24,263 nt of DNA from JBEKHI01 sp050012355 (GCA_050012355.1 JBEKHI010000077.1:1-24263); one strand, 5' to 3'; numbered from the stretch's first letter, positions 15,351-23,247 are shown. Made by a program: numbers and translations. Notes: generated by a model not told the origin, from the sequence alone.

Positions 15351-16081
15351 CACGCCCAGCTCGCCGGCCGGGAGCCGTCCGGCGGCTGGAGCACGGTCAC
15401 CACGATGGCCAGGCCGAACGGCAGGGTATAGCCGGCGATCTGGTAAGGGGCCGCGGCAGGCTGCGACCGCAGGCAGAGGACAGCCCACTGACCGAGCAGC
15501 CCGATCTCGCCGGCCACGGTCCAGGCGGTCAGGCCAGCGAACACGCTGAGGCCGGCCGGGGGCTGGAGCATCGAGACGGTCGCCCGCAGCGACAGTCCGC
15601 CGGTTAGCGCCGTCCGCGTGGCCGGGGCGAACGCGGGGTAACCGTAGCTGACCGGGAAATCGTCGGGGAGCGGCCAGTTCTGCGAGTCGAGGACAAGCGC
15701 CGGCGACTCGTACTGGAACGCGTCGCTGACCGTGTCCCGCAGGGAGGGGAACGACACCGACGGCCGCCACCCGGCCGGCAGTCCGGTCAGCGTGAGCTGC
15801 AGCTGAGCCGTCCCGTCGGCCACGCTGAAAACCGCCTCGGCGGCCAGCAAGGCCAGGCCATAGGCGGCGATGCGTATAGTCCCGCTCACGACGACGCTCG
15901 TGTCGGTAGCGGCCCCGGCGGACGCGCCGTCGAGGACGAGCTCGTCCGCCCCGAGATGGGCGGTCAGCAGCTCGCTGACCGGCGCCGAGCCCAGGCTCGC
16001 GCCGCTGACCCGGAACGGGGCCGTCTGCAGCGCCAGCGCGATCGCCGCGGCGACCGCGGGAAAATCGACGGTCAGGGACAC
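15347..16081 (-). CDS. uncharacterised 244-residue beta-rich protein of the DUF6603 operon
   Basis: I do not recognise a named family. The protein has no signal peptide and no clear transmembrane segment. It is made of amphipathic strands (VVVSGTIRIAAYGLALL, QLQLTLTGLPAGW, LSLRATVSMLQPPAG) much like the strands of the giant protein that follows, so it may be a smaller relative or a docking partner. The start GTG (16079-16081) lies inside the end of the upstream nuclease-fold gene (10-nt overlap), and its TGA overlaps the next GTG. The overlaps on both sides imply tightly coupled synthesis of all three products. An alternative reading, that this and the giant gene were once one frame, is possible, but the GTGA overlap argues for two genes. 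Confidence 0.72.
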   Translation of the reverse strand: MSLTVDFPAVAAAIALALQTAPFRVSGASLGSAPVSELLTAHLGADELVLDGASAGAATDTSVVVSGTIRIAAYGLALLAAEAVFSVADGTAQLQLTLTGLPAGWRPSVSFPSLRDTVSDAFQYESPALVLDSQNWPLPDDFPVSYGYPAFAPATRTALTGGLSLRATVSMLQPPAGLSVFAGLTAWTVAGEIGLLGQWAVLCLRSQPAAAPYQIAGYTLPFGLAIVVTVLQPPDGSRPASWAW

Positions 16082-17567
16082 GGGAACTCCAGCACGACGG
16101 GCACGTGATCGCTGACCAGGTTGGCACCCCGCCAGCGGTCCACGGGGGTCAGGACGGCACCGACTGTGCTCAGGTTGGGTACCATCACGGCGTTGTAGGT
16201 ATTCGCGGCGGCGTAATGACCCTGGATCTGCGAGACGTCAATCTGGCCGTTCGCAGGGACGGCCGGCAGCGGGACGATGGAGGCGGGCACGTCTATGACT
16301 TGTCCCGACTGCGGGGGTACGAGGGGCGGGTTGACCATGACCGCATTCGCGAGCCGCGTCCCCCCGTAGAAGAACAGGTCGAATGCGCTATCACGGAGCA
16401 AGGCCAGGTTGGCGCCCACGCCCATAGCGGTGACGGTGGCGGCATTGGCCGGCGTATCGTCAAGCAGAATCGTTCCCTGACTGGTCACCGCGGCGAACAT
16501 CGCCTGCTCCGGAATCTGGTCCCGCGTGGGCGCGGCCGGGAAAACGCTGACCGGCCAAGGCACGGGCGCGGGCCCGGGAACCCCCGGGCCGGCGACGGCG
16601 CCTGGGCCCGCCACGATCGGGGGCGCGGAACTGCCGCCCTGCAGAGTCGGCGTCAGTGCGACGAAGGCGTCGTTATTGGTCCGCTGCACGTTGGTCGCGC
16701 CCACCCCTGACTGGTTCTGCTGGAAGTCCACGTTCCAGTCTCCGAGCACTACCAGTTCGCTCACCGGGCTCGCGGCCCCGTCCAGGTCGAGATAACCCGC
16801 CGTCACACCGGGGCCCCCGGCGGGCTGGGCCTGATACGCGTATTTCTGCGCGATATGCAGGGTCGCGAGCTGGCGGATCTGCCCCGCGCGCCATGGTTTC
16901 GAACGTGGGCGCTCCGGTTGGCCCACAGGTGGTTGACGACCAGCGGAATGTAGTAATGCACATTCATGGGCGCGGAGTAGACGTGCAGCATGCTCAGGCA
17001 CGGCAGCCGGGATCCGAACCCAGGCGCATACCCGCCGCCCGCGGCCGGCTGCCCCCCGAATCCCCCGTACCGCGCCATCTTCACCTGCCGGGGTTGCCGG
17101 GGACTCGCGAAGGGGTTCACCAGGATGGGGGCCGGCCCGCGCAAGGGTATCCCGCCGACCGGTATCGGCCAGACGTTGTCGGGCCAGGTAGTGAACCGGA
17201 GGGTATTGAGGTCGCGCACGGGATTGTCGAACTGCCCGTAGAAATCCCCGGGCGGGGGCCTCACGTTACCGTTCACGGTCCACCCCATCGGCCGGACGGC
17301 GCCGAGATCGCGGTACAGGAAGCCGTAGCGCTCTGTCGACGTGGCGGTGGACTGCGTGTAGGCCCAGTGGCGCCCCGGATCCGCTAGGCGCAGATCAGCG
17401 GCCAGCAACGCCATCGGCGGGTTGTTCCTGGTGAGCTCGATGATGACGACGACATCGGCGTCCGCACCGATGATGGTCCGGCTGATCGCGCGAAGCATGC
17501 CGGGGATTCCGGCCTTGACCTGGCTAAATTTCCGGATATTCCATTGCATGAGGCGAATATTGGGCAT
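16072..17567 (-). pseudogene. endonuclease/exonuclease/phosphatase-family protein, interrupted by one frameshift
   Basis: Two overlapping frames together give a protein of about 498 residues with the family's landmarks in order: MQWNI near the start, IIELTRN (metal-binding Glu, about 45), LGDWNVDF (GDxN motif, about 275) and SDHVPVVLEF at the C-terminus (SDH motif). Members are metal-dependent phosphodiesterases or nucleases acting on DNA, inositol phosphates, sphingomyelin or other esters; the substrate here is unknown. The first frame holds through NHLWANRSAHVRNHGARG and the second resumes at QIRQLATL. One base is missing, most simply in a GGGG run (16882-16885). ATG 17567 has a GGGGAG ribosome site (17574-17580). 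All active-site motifs survive, so a sequencing error is as likely as true inactivation. No signal peptide is seen. It is the first gene of the operon with the DUF6603-like giant. Confidence 0.8.
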
Positions 17568-17631
17568 GGTCAGCTCCCCTCGGCAGATCGATCGCGGAAC
17601 TACGCAGGTAACGGGCACGTCCGGTGCTCAG

Positions 17632-17659
17632 TACGTTAGCCACGGGACCCGGAAGTTCC
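17632..17659 (-). promoter_or_regulatory. possible ECF-sigma-type promoter of the nuclease/DUF6603 operon
   Basis: Minus strand: GGAACTT (17653-17659), 17 nt, CGTA (17632-17635), which resembles extracytoplasmic-function sigma promoters. A small inverted repeat AGGGA-TT-TCCCT lies at 17663-17674 just upstream. No housekeeping-type pair is obvious in this gap on the minus strand. Tentative. Confidence 0.25.
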
Positions 17660-17731
17660 ATCAGGGAAATCCCTACATCCACCCCTCGTCCCGCGGCGCC
17701 CGGTTTCCGGTAGGCCCGGCCCAGGCATCGA

Positions 17732-17761
17732 TTGACAAATAATCTGACCGCCCGATACTGT
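17732..17761 (+). promoter_or_regulatory. sigma70-type promoter ahead of the regulator remnant
   Basis: Perfect -35 TTGACA (17732-17737), 18-nt spacer, -10 TACTGT (17756-17761). Transcription would start near 17768, about 32 nt before the ATG at 17800, which has GGGAG at 17788-17792. An apparently intact promoter is left in front of a broken gene. Confidence 0.5.
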
Positions 17762-17799
17762 CCCTGCGGGGTCGTTGGGGAGTGCCTGGGAGTGCGGCA

Positions 17800-18256
17800 A
17801 TGCGGGACGCTCTACTAGAACGTGATTTCGAAGTAAGCGCTCTAGAGTCGGCACGCGATGAACTGTCCCGCGGTCGTGGCGGTGTGGTCGTTGTCGAGGC
17901 GGCGGCCGGCTTGGGCAAGACGACCCTGCTCAAGCACGCCAGTGAACTCGCGCTGAGGGCCGGGTTTGCTGGGCGGCCGGGCCCGATGCGGTACCCCGTC
18001 ACGTCGTAGCCCGGCTGCGGCGTCAGCCCGATGACGTGCAGGGCGTCGCGAGGGCGGTGGCCGTGCTGGGCGATGACACGGACCTCACACTGGTGGCCCG
18101 TCAGGCCGGCCTGGAACCGCCCGCGACCGCCACCGCGGCGAGAGAACTGATTCACTGCGGCATCTTCGAGCGCGGGAACCCGCCCGCCTTCGTGCATGGG
18201 TCGTCCGCGAGGTCGTGCTGTCCGTAATCCCGGCGGCCGAACGTCATGCCGCGCAC
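17800..18256 (+). pseudogene. remnant of a large ATP-binding LuxR-type (LAL/MalT-like) regulator
   Basis: Two pieces of one family survive. The first (17800 to about 17965) encodes the start of the ATPase domain: LLERDFEVSALESARDEL, then VVVVEAAAGLGKTTLLKHAS with an intact Walker A GLGKTT; it soon ends at a TAG (18007-18009). The second (from about 18004, in another frame) reads VARAVAVLGDDTDLTLVARQAGL, the segment that follows the nucleotide-binding domain in these roughly 900-residue proteins. A further frameshift near 18195 leads to VVREVVLSVIPAAERHAAHRR, again typical of the family. Walker B, the remaining helical repeats and the LuxR DNA-binding domain are missing, so the gene is dead. 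It has a promoter-like sequence and ribosome site. The remnant stops where LacI-like sequence begins (18257). Confidence 0.7.
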
Positions 18257-18367
18257 CGCCGACATCGTGCGCGAGTCGGGGCGCCGGATACCTGACGACG
18301 TGGCGCTCGTCGGTTCGACAGCTGGGAGGTGATCGCGACGTCCTGCCATCCCACCTTCACCAGCTAG
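18257..18367 (+). pseudogene. 3' remnant of a second LacI-family regulator
   Basis: The DNA closely matches 9815-9905 of the intact LacI-type gene: ADIVRESGRRIPDDVALVG, then one T is missing, then WEVIATSC. After an internal loss of about 140 bases it resumes with the same terminal codons (TFTS, stop) as the intact gene (TLTS, stop). By eye about 88% of the first 90 bases are identical. It lies in the same orientation, fused directly to the LuxR-type remnant. It is either a degraded partial duplicate of the neighbour 8 kb away or the tail of a close paralogue. Confidence 0.72.
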
Positions 18368-18464
18368 CTATCTTCGGGGGAAGCACGACTGAATGTCACC
18401 GCGGCCGCGGGGCGCAGCTGGCATACGATCGTTTCGTCGCCTAGCCAGGAGGGACGCTCTCGCG

Positions 18465-19112
18465 ATGACCGCAGGACTCTTCTACGTCTACACGGATCCG
18501 GGTTCTGTCGATGAGGCGGAATTCCACGACTGGTATGACCACGAGCACGGCCCGGCGCGGCTGACGGTGCCCGGGATCCGCAACGCTTTGCGGTACGGCG
18601 CGCTGGATGACCTGAAGCCGCCGTGGCTTGCGCTGTACGACCTGGACAGCCCGGAGGTCATCGACAGCGCCGAGTACAAGGCGCTCGGCCCGCGGGCGAG
18701 CGACCGGGACAAGTCCGTGGGCGCCCGGCTGGCTACCCTGGACCGCCGGGTCTACGAGCAGATCAGCCTGGACGGTTCCGTTAATGATCCGGCCCCGGTG
18801 ATCCTGGCGGTGGCGATGTCCGTGCCCACGGAGGCGACGGACGACCTAGACGCCTGGTACACCGACGAGCACATCCCGATGCTGCTCGGCGTGCCTGGCT
18901 GGCTGCGGATCCGCAGGTTCCGGCTGACCCGCGGTCTGGACGCGCCCAGTCCAGACTTCCTGGCCGTGCACGAGCTGGCCGGGCCCGAGGTGCTGACCGA
19001 ACCCGGCTACCGGGCTGCCATCAGCACGCCGTGGCGCGACCGGGTGGTGGCCTCGGCGCTGAGCCGGGAACGGCGCGTGTTCAGCTTCCGCAATTCGGTG
19101 CACGCCGCCTAG
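18465..19112 (+). CDS. two-domain dimeric alpha/beta-barrel (EthD/DUF4286-like) protein
   Basis: This 215-residue cytoplasmic protein is built from two tandem ferredoxin-like halves. Each starts with a beta-strand and carries a matching signature: FHDWYDHEHGPARLTVPGI (about 23-41) and LDAWYTDEHIPMLLGVPGW (about 128-146). Such Wxx-E-H-P modules occur in EthD-like and related proteins found near oxidative or aromatic-compound pathways. They are often small-molecule binding or dimerisation domains; a catalytic role cannot be read here. The start ATG 18465 is preceded by AGGAGG (18447-18452); a longer frame upstream (ATG 18393) has no such site and encodes an unlikely basic extension. The gene is alone, between regulator remnants and an MFS gene, and ends before a strong hairpin. 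Confidence 0.75.
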   Translation: MTAGLFYVYTDPGSVDEAEFHDWYDHEHGPARLTVPGIRNALRYGALDDLKPPWLALYDLDSPEVIDSAEYKALGPRASDRDKSVGARLATLDRRVYEQISLDGSVNDPAPVILAVAMSVPTEATDDLDAWYTDEHIPMLLGVPGWLRIRRFRLTRGLDAPSPDFLAVHELAGPEVLTEPGYRAAISTPWRDRVVASALSRERRVFSFRNSVHAA

Positions 19113-19153
19113 GGCCAGAGCTGATCCCACCAGCCCGCAGCGCGGTCCGCAGC

Positions 19154-19207
19154 CCCATGGATGTCCCATCGAGGGCGCTGTAGGCCCAGCGATGGGACAT
19201 CCATGGG
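19154..19207. terminator. long inverted repeat, probable terminator
   Basis: Perfect 18-bp arms CCCATGGATGTCCCATCG (19154-19171) and its complement (19190-19207) flank an 18-nt loop. Pairing continues outward with AG/CT after a one-base bulge. It lies 42 nt beyond the stop of the EthD-like gene and just before the MFS gene. No U-run follows, so a recombination relic or operator is also possible. Confidence 0.5.
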
Positions 19208-19231
19208 CTGGTGCCGTGGAATTATGGCTAG

Positions 19232-20587
19232 ATGTCACCGCGGAGCATGGCGGCCGGTTCCGGCCTGACCATGGGCGCTCATCTGCTCCGCGCAGTTCAT
19301 CTTGCAGCTGGACTTCAGCATCGTGAACGTGGCGCTGCCGACGATCCAGTCCGACCTGTCCATGCCCGCGGCGCAGCTGCAATGGATCGTGACGGGATAC
19401 GCGCTGACGTCCGGCTCGCTGCTGCTGACCGGCGGCAAGCTGGCCGACCTGCTCGGCCGGCGCCGGCTCCTGGTGATCGGCCTGATCGTATTCGGTGTGG
19501 CCTCGCTGGCCTGCGGGCTCGCGCAATGGCCGGTCATGCTCATCGCCGCGCGGCTGGTGCAAGGCGCCGCCGGAGCGATGGTCTCCCCGGCGGCTCTGTC
19601 GCTGCTGACCACCACCAACCTGGAGGGCCAGGCCCGGAACCGCGCGCTGGCCATCTGGCAGGCGACCACGGCCGCGGGCGCCACCGCCGGGATCATCGCC
19701 GGCAGGGTCCTGACCGAGTACCTCGGCTGGCGGGCCGTGTTCCTGGTCAACCCGCCGCTGATCGCGATCATGCTGGCGCTGTCCGGGCGGCTGCCCCGGC
19801 GGGCGGCAGCCGCCTGGACTACCGGGGCGCCACGCTGGTGACGGCCGCGCTCGCCAGCCTGATCTTCGGGCTGAGCAACGGCCAGCAGCATGGTTTCCGT
19901 GCGCTGGCCACGATCGTCGCGCTCGTCGCCGCGGTCGTGCTCGCCGTCGCCTTCGGCCTGGTGGAGTCCAAGGAGCAGGCACCGATGCTGCCGCTGAGCA
20001 TCTTCGCCGCGGGGTCCCGCTGCGCGGCGGTTGTCGCAATGGTGATGATCGGCGCGGTGCTGGCCGGCTACGTCTACTTCGTTTCGCTGTATCTGCAGAA
20101 GGTGCAGCACTTCAGCCCGCTGCTGACCGGACTGGCGCTGGTACCGTCCACGCTGACCGTCGTGGCGATGTCAACGCTGGGCACCCGTCGGCTGCTGGCC
20201 CGGTTGCCCGCCTGGCAGGTGCTGCTGACCGGGCTCGGCTGCCTGGCGGCGGGCCAGTTGTGGCTAGCCCAGATATCCGACACCGCCACTTACCCGGCCG
20301 TCGTCTTGCCCGGGCTCATCCTCACCTCGATGGGCATCGGCCTCGCGCTGCCCACCGCCTCGATCGCGATCACCAGCGGCGTCGCCCGCACCGCGCAGGC
20401 CGACGGCTCCCTGGTCGCCGGGTACCGGCTGTCCTTCCTGATCAGTGCCGGCATCATCGTGTTCGCGGCCATCACTGTGGCGGTCCAGATGCACCCGCGC
20501 GTCAAGCAGGATGCCAACCTGCATCAGCCATCACCCGACGGCATCCCCGCCGTCTCCCCCGCCGAGTGTCAGCTCCGCAACTGCTAA
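19232..20587 (+). pseudogene. DHA2-type MFS drug exporter with two frameshifts
   Basis: Proton-driven efflux permease of the EmrB/QacA type. The middle piece (about 19272-19790) reads WALICSAQFILQLDFSIVNV, LQWIVTGYALTSGSLLL, then GGKLADLLGRRRLL (the conserved loop between spans 2 and 3) and ARLVQGAAGAMVSPAAL. The last piece (about 19800-20587) reads LDYRGATLVTAALASLIFG onward, with the remaining spans to the stop TAA. The upstream ATG (19232) frame, MSPRSMAAGSGLT, joins the middle piece only if one base is dropped near 19255-19275. The middle joins the last piece only if one base is added near 19791-19803 (CCCC/GGG runs). Net frame is restored. If unbroken it would encode about 450 residues, normal for the family with 12-14 spans. 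Two compensating indels suggest either errors or recent inactivation. Confidence 0.75.
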
Positions 20588-20615
20588 TCGAGGAACCGGA
20601 ACCTCGACGGGACCG

Positions 20616-20661
20616 GCGGACTTTTAATCCGCAGGTGCGGGTTCAAGTCCCTGGCGGCGCA
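20616..20661 (+). other. 3' fragment of a tRNA-Lys(UUU) gene
   Basis: A perfect anticodon arm, GCGGA-CTTTTAA-TCCGC (20616-20632, anticodon TTT), is followed by a variable loop and a T-loop TTCAAGT (20641-20647) with a partly decayed stem. It continues to an acceptor-like GCGGCGC, discriminator A (20661), then CC. The 5' half (acceptor GCGCCGC and D-arm) is absent upstream, where the MFS gene ends. Such 3' tRNA pieces are typical att-site copies left by tRNA-integrating elements. No second copy is seen in the window. Confidence 0.55.
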
Positions 20662-20736
20662 CCCGCAGCAATCCGGTGCTTGCCAAAAACGGCCCGTCCG
20701 CCGCCGGCGCCGCCCTAGCGGCTTCCGGGTAACCGG

Positions 20737-21822
20737 CTACCTCAGCATCGCCGCCAGCAGGTCCGCGCCCAGCGCCGTCAGCGCCGGAAGGTCCACGGCG
20801 TAGTGCACGTAGCGGCCGCGGCGCTCGGTGGTGAGCAGTCCGGCACGACGCAGGACCGCGAGGTGACGGGAGACCTCCGGGGTCGTCAGGTCCCAGGCGA
20901 ACGCCAGCTCGCTGGTGGTGTGCGAGCTGCGCGTGAGCGTGCGCACCAGCCGGAGGCGGACCGGGTGCGCCAGTGCGTCGAGCCTGCGCTCGACAGCCTC
21001 CAGCGACACCGGCTCCGGGTCGTCGGCCCCGCCGGCTGGATACTGCACCACGGGCCGCCAACGCCGTGAGTGCACCGCCACCAAGTGCGGACTGCCGAAG
21101 ACGGTCGGAATGAACGTCACCCCGACCCCTCTCGCGCTCGTGGCATTATCCTGGAGCTTGTCCAGCACGATGCTGTCACCTCCGGGCGCGAGCGCGATCG
21201 CCCCGGAGGCCGCCGCGAGGGCCGCGCCGATACCCTGGCGGTCCCGCAGATCGGTCTTCACCCGCAGATCCGCGGCGATCCGCCCGGCGACACAAGCCCA
21301 CGCCGAGCCGAAGAACGCTGACGCGCACTGCTCCAGCGTCTCGCGCACCCGCGCCCGTACCGCCTGCGGGTCCGCGAGCAGTCGCTCAGCGAATGCCTCC
21401 TGGAGCGCGCCGCGGGCCTGCGCCTGGTCCAGCGCGCGGTCGCGGGCGTCTGCGTCGGTGAGCGGGGATGACCCGCCGAACCGGACCCGGTTGCTGCCGC
21501 AGGTGGTGACGAGCGCGGAAGTCACGTACGCCTCGTCCGTGATCCGGTCGACGTCGTCCAGCTCCTCCGCCCACGTCTCGCGCGGCTGCGCCGGCAGCAG
21601 GAAGTCCGCGCGCGAGGACCTCCAGAGGAATTCGGCTTCCTGCAGCCGCTCCGCCAGTTCCGGCCGCAGTCCCGTGCGCACACCCGCGGCCCAGGCCGAC
21701 AGCTGCGGATGATGCTCGGGAGCGGCCAGCACATGGAGCATCGAGGTCAGCTCGGCCAGCGGTGAAGCAGCGAACGACACCTGCTCCGGAGGCAGGCCGG
21801 TGATGTCGATGCGCAGCGTCAT
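20737..21822 (-). CDS. ArsR-family regulator with DUF5937 N-terminal domain
   Basis: This 361-residue cytoplasmic regulator has an N-terminal DUF5937-like domain (about 1-255; VSFAASPLAELTSMLHVL near the start). Its C-terminal winged helix-turn-helix of ArsR type (about 270-355) includes LDALAHPVRLRLVRTL, TSELAFAWDLTTPEVSRHL and RRGRYVHYAVD. The cysteine metal sites of classic ArsR proteins are not evident, so it probably senses an organic ligand or acts constitutively. ATG 21822 is preceded by GGAGG only one base away, an unusually short spacing. It is divergent from an MFS exporter across a 98-bp gap that contains a perfect 17-bp inverted repeat, so it is likely the repressor of that exporter and of itself. 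Confidence 0.88.
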   Translation of the reverse strand: MTLRIDITGLPPEQVSFAASPLAELTSMLHVLAAPEHHPQLSAWAAGVRTGLRPELAERLQEAEFLWRSSRADFLLPAQPRETWAEELDDVDRITDEAYVTSALVTTCGSNRVRFGGSSPLTDADARDRALDQAQARGALQEAFAERLLADPQAVRARVRETLEQCASAFFGSAWACVAGRIAADLRVKTDLRDRQGIGAALAAASGAIALAPGGDSIVLDKLQDNATSARGVGVTFIPTVFGSPHLVAVHSRRWRPVVQYPAGGADDPEPVSLEAVERRLDALAHPVRLRLVRTLTRSSHTTSELAFAWDLTTPEVSRHLAVLRRAGLLTTERRGRYVHYAVDLPALTALGADLLAAMLR

Positions 21823-21853
21823 TCCTCCATAATCGCTGGCAGGAGGCCCCGGC

Positions 21854-21890
21854 AGCCACTCAGTTGACGGATCCCGTCAACTGAGTGGCT
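21854..21890. promoter_or_regulatory. perfect 17-bp inverted repeat, operator of the ArsR/MFS pair
   Basis: Arms AGCCACTCAGTTGACGG (21854-21870) and its exact complement (21874-21890) surround only 3 bases (atc). Each arm contains TTGACG, a -35-like hexamer, one for each divergent gene. A dimeric winged-helix repressor bound here would cover both promoters. The -10 boxes are not convincing. Confidence 0.65.
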
Positions 21891-21920
21891 CTGTCCGCCA
21901 GCCGACCGCACAGTGGCCTC

Positions 21921-23222
21921 ATGACCAGGTCCGCCCCAGCCTCGCCTCCCGCGCCGCTCTCCCCCGAGCCTGCCGCTTCGCCGCCGGCCCGGAAGCCCGG
22001 CGCCCGCGCTCTTGTCCGTGCTGTCGGCGGCCCGCGTTATGTCGTAGCCCTCGCGATCGACTCCATCGGCGCTGGGCTGCTGCGGCCGTTCCTGCTGCTG
22101 TACGGCATCGACGTGCTGCATCTGGCGGCCCTGACCGCTGGCCTCGCCATGACCGCGGGCGTGGTCGCGGGACTCGGCTGCATGCCCATCGTCGGCCGCT
22201 GGCTGGACCGGGGCGCGCGCAGTGCGGCCGTGGCGGCCTCCATGCTCGTGCGCGTCATCGGCAGCGTGCTGCTGCTGGCCGCCCCGCCGGGCCACGCTGC
22301 CACCGTGTGGATGTTCGCCGTGGCCGCCCTATTTCTCGGCTTCGGAGGCCAAGCCGTCTCGGCGTCGCACGCCGCCCTCGTCTCCACTATCTCCGCAGGC
22401 CGCCAGCGCGATGCCGCGTTGGCCGCTGGCCGGTCCGTGCGCAACGCCGGCCTCGGCCTAGGCGCGCTGCTCGCTATCGCCAGCCTCACCGAAGGCACCG
22501 CCGGCCTGCGCGCCGTGGCCGCCGGAACCGCGGTGAGCTACCTGCTGGCCGCCGCGCTCGCCTCTAGCGTCCGCATCCGTGCCAGTGCCCCACCCGCTAC
22601 CGCCCACGACAGCACCTCCCGCCACACCGGACCGGCCCCGCGAGCGCGCCGCACCGCCGTGCCCACGATGCGCCTGCTGCTCGCCGTGAACGTCATCTAC
22701 GCGTTCTGCCTCAGTATTCCTGAGGTCGCGCTTCCGCTCGTGCTGGTCACCCAGTTGCATGCCTCGCCCGCGTGGGCCGCGGCGGTCTTCGTGATCAACA
22801 CCGCGCTCGTCGTCGCGTTCCAGGTACCCGTGACCGTCTGGATGTCCCGTTTCTCCCGCCGTACTGCTCTGGCCATCTCAGGCGCCGTGATCAGCGTCTC
22901 GTACCTGGGCTTCCTCGGCAGCGTCGAACTGCCTCACCGGTGGGCCGTCCCGGCCATCGTCGGCGTCTCCGTACTCAGCACGCTCGGCGAGCTCATCTAT
23001 GCCGGCAGCTCGACGGCCCTGGTGGCGGCCACTGCTCCAGAGCACGTGCTAGGCCGTGCGCTGGCGCGGTTTCAGCTGTCCACTGGTTTCAGCCTGGCTA
23101 TCTCGCCCGCCATCATCACCGCGCTCGCCGCCCGCGGCCCCGCCGCCCTGTGGCTCTTTCTCACCGCCGCCACCCTGCTCGCCACCGCCGCGGTCGCCCG
23201 TCCGTCTGCGGCGGAGGCCTGA
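21921..23222 (+). CDS. MFS transporter (multidrug or metabolite exporter)
   Basis: This 433-residue integral membrane protein has about 12 spans. After a Pro/Ala-rich cytoplasmic N-terminus (about 1-35) the first span begins at YVVALAIDSIGAGLLRPFLLLYG, cut here after Gly-Leu-Leu as MFS helix 1. The inter-span loop GRWLDRGARSA (about 92) is the MFS loop 2-3 motif, and a central hydrophilic Thr/Pro-rich loop (about 215-240) separates the halves. I chose ATG 21921; an in-frame GTG at 21885 lies inside the operator repeat. No ribosome site precedes ATG 21921, so a short or absent leader is possible. It is regulated with the divergent ArsR-type gene. Its cargo is unknown; such pairs often handle antibiotics or other small toxic molecules. 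Confidence 0.87.
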   Translation: MTRSAPASPPAPLSPEPAASPPARKPGARALVRAVGGPRYVVALAIDSIGAGLLRPFLLLYGIDVLHLAALTAGLAMTAGVVAGLGCMPIVGRWLDRGARSAAVAASMLVRVIGSVLLLAAPPGHAATVWMFAVAALFLGFGGQAVSASHAALVSTISAGRQRDAALAAGRSVRNAGLGLGALLAIASLTEGTAGLRAVAAGTAVSYLLAAALASSVRIRASAPPATAHDSTSRHTGPAPRARRTAVPTMRLLLAVNVIYAFCLSIPEVALPLVLVTQLHASPAWAAAVFVINTALVVAFQVPVTVWMSRFSRRTALAISGAVISVSYLGFLGSVELPHRWAVPAIVGVSVLSTLGELIYAGSSTALVAATAPEHVLGRALARFQLSTGFSLAISPAIITALAARGPAALWLFLTAATLLATAAVARPSAAEA

Positions 23223-23247
23223 GGTGCACGCCAGGCTGCTGGATCAC

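Noticed and set aside
15351..16127. Upstream extension of the giant gene to 2012 codons
   Set aside because: It overlaps the 244-residue gene and translates as Arg-rich sequence. The GTG at 15350 with 4-nt overlap fits better.
18393..18464. N-terminal extension of the EthD-like protein from ATG 18393
   Set aside because: No ribosome site and a basic, unlikely extension; AGGAGG before ATG 18465 decides the start.
18846..20039. 397-codon minus-strand frame opposite EthD-like and MFS genes
   Set aside because: Spans two recognised genes on the other strand and is Arg/Pro/Gln-rich; judged a shadow.
20589..20661. Complete tRNA-Lys gene
   Set aside because: No D-arm and no 5' acceptor strand complementary to GCGGCGC; only the 3' portion fits.
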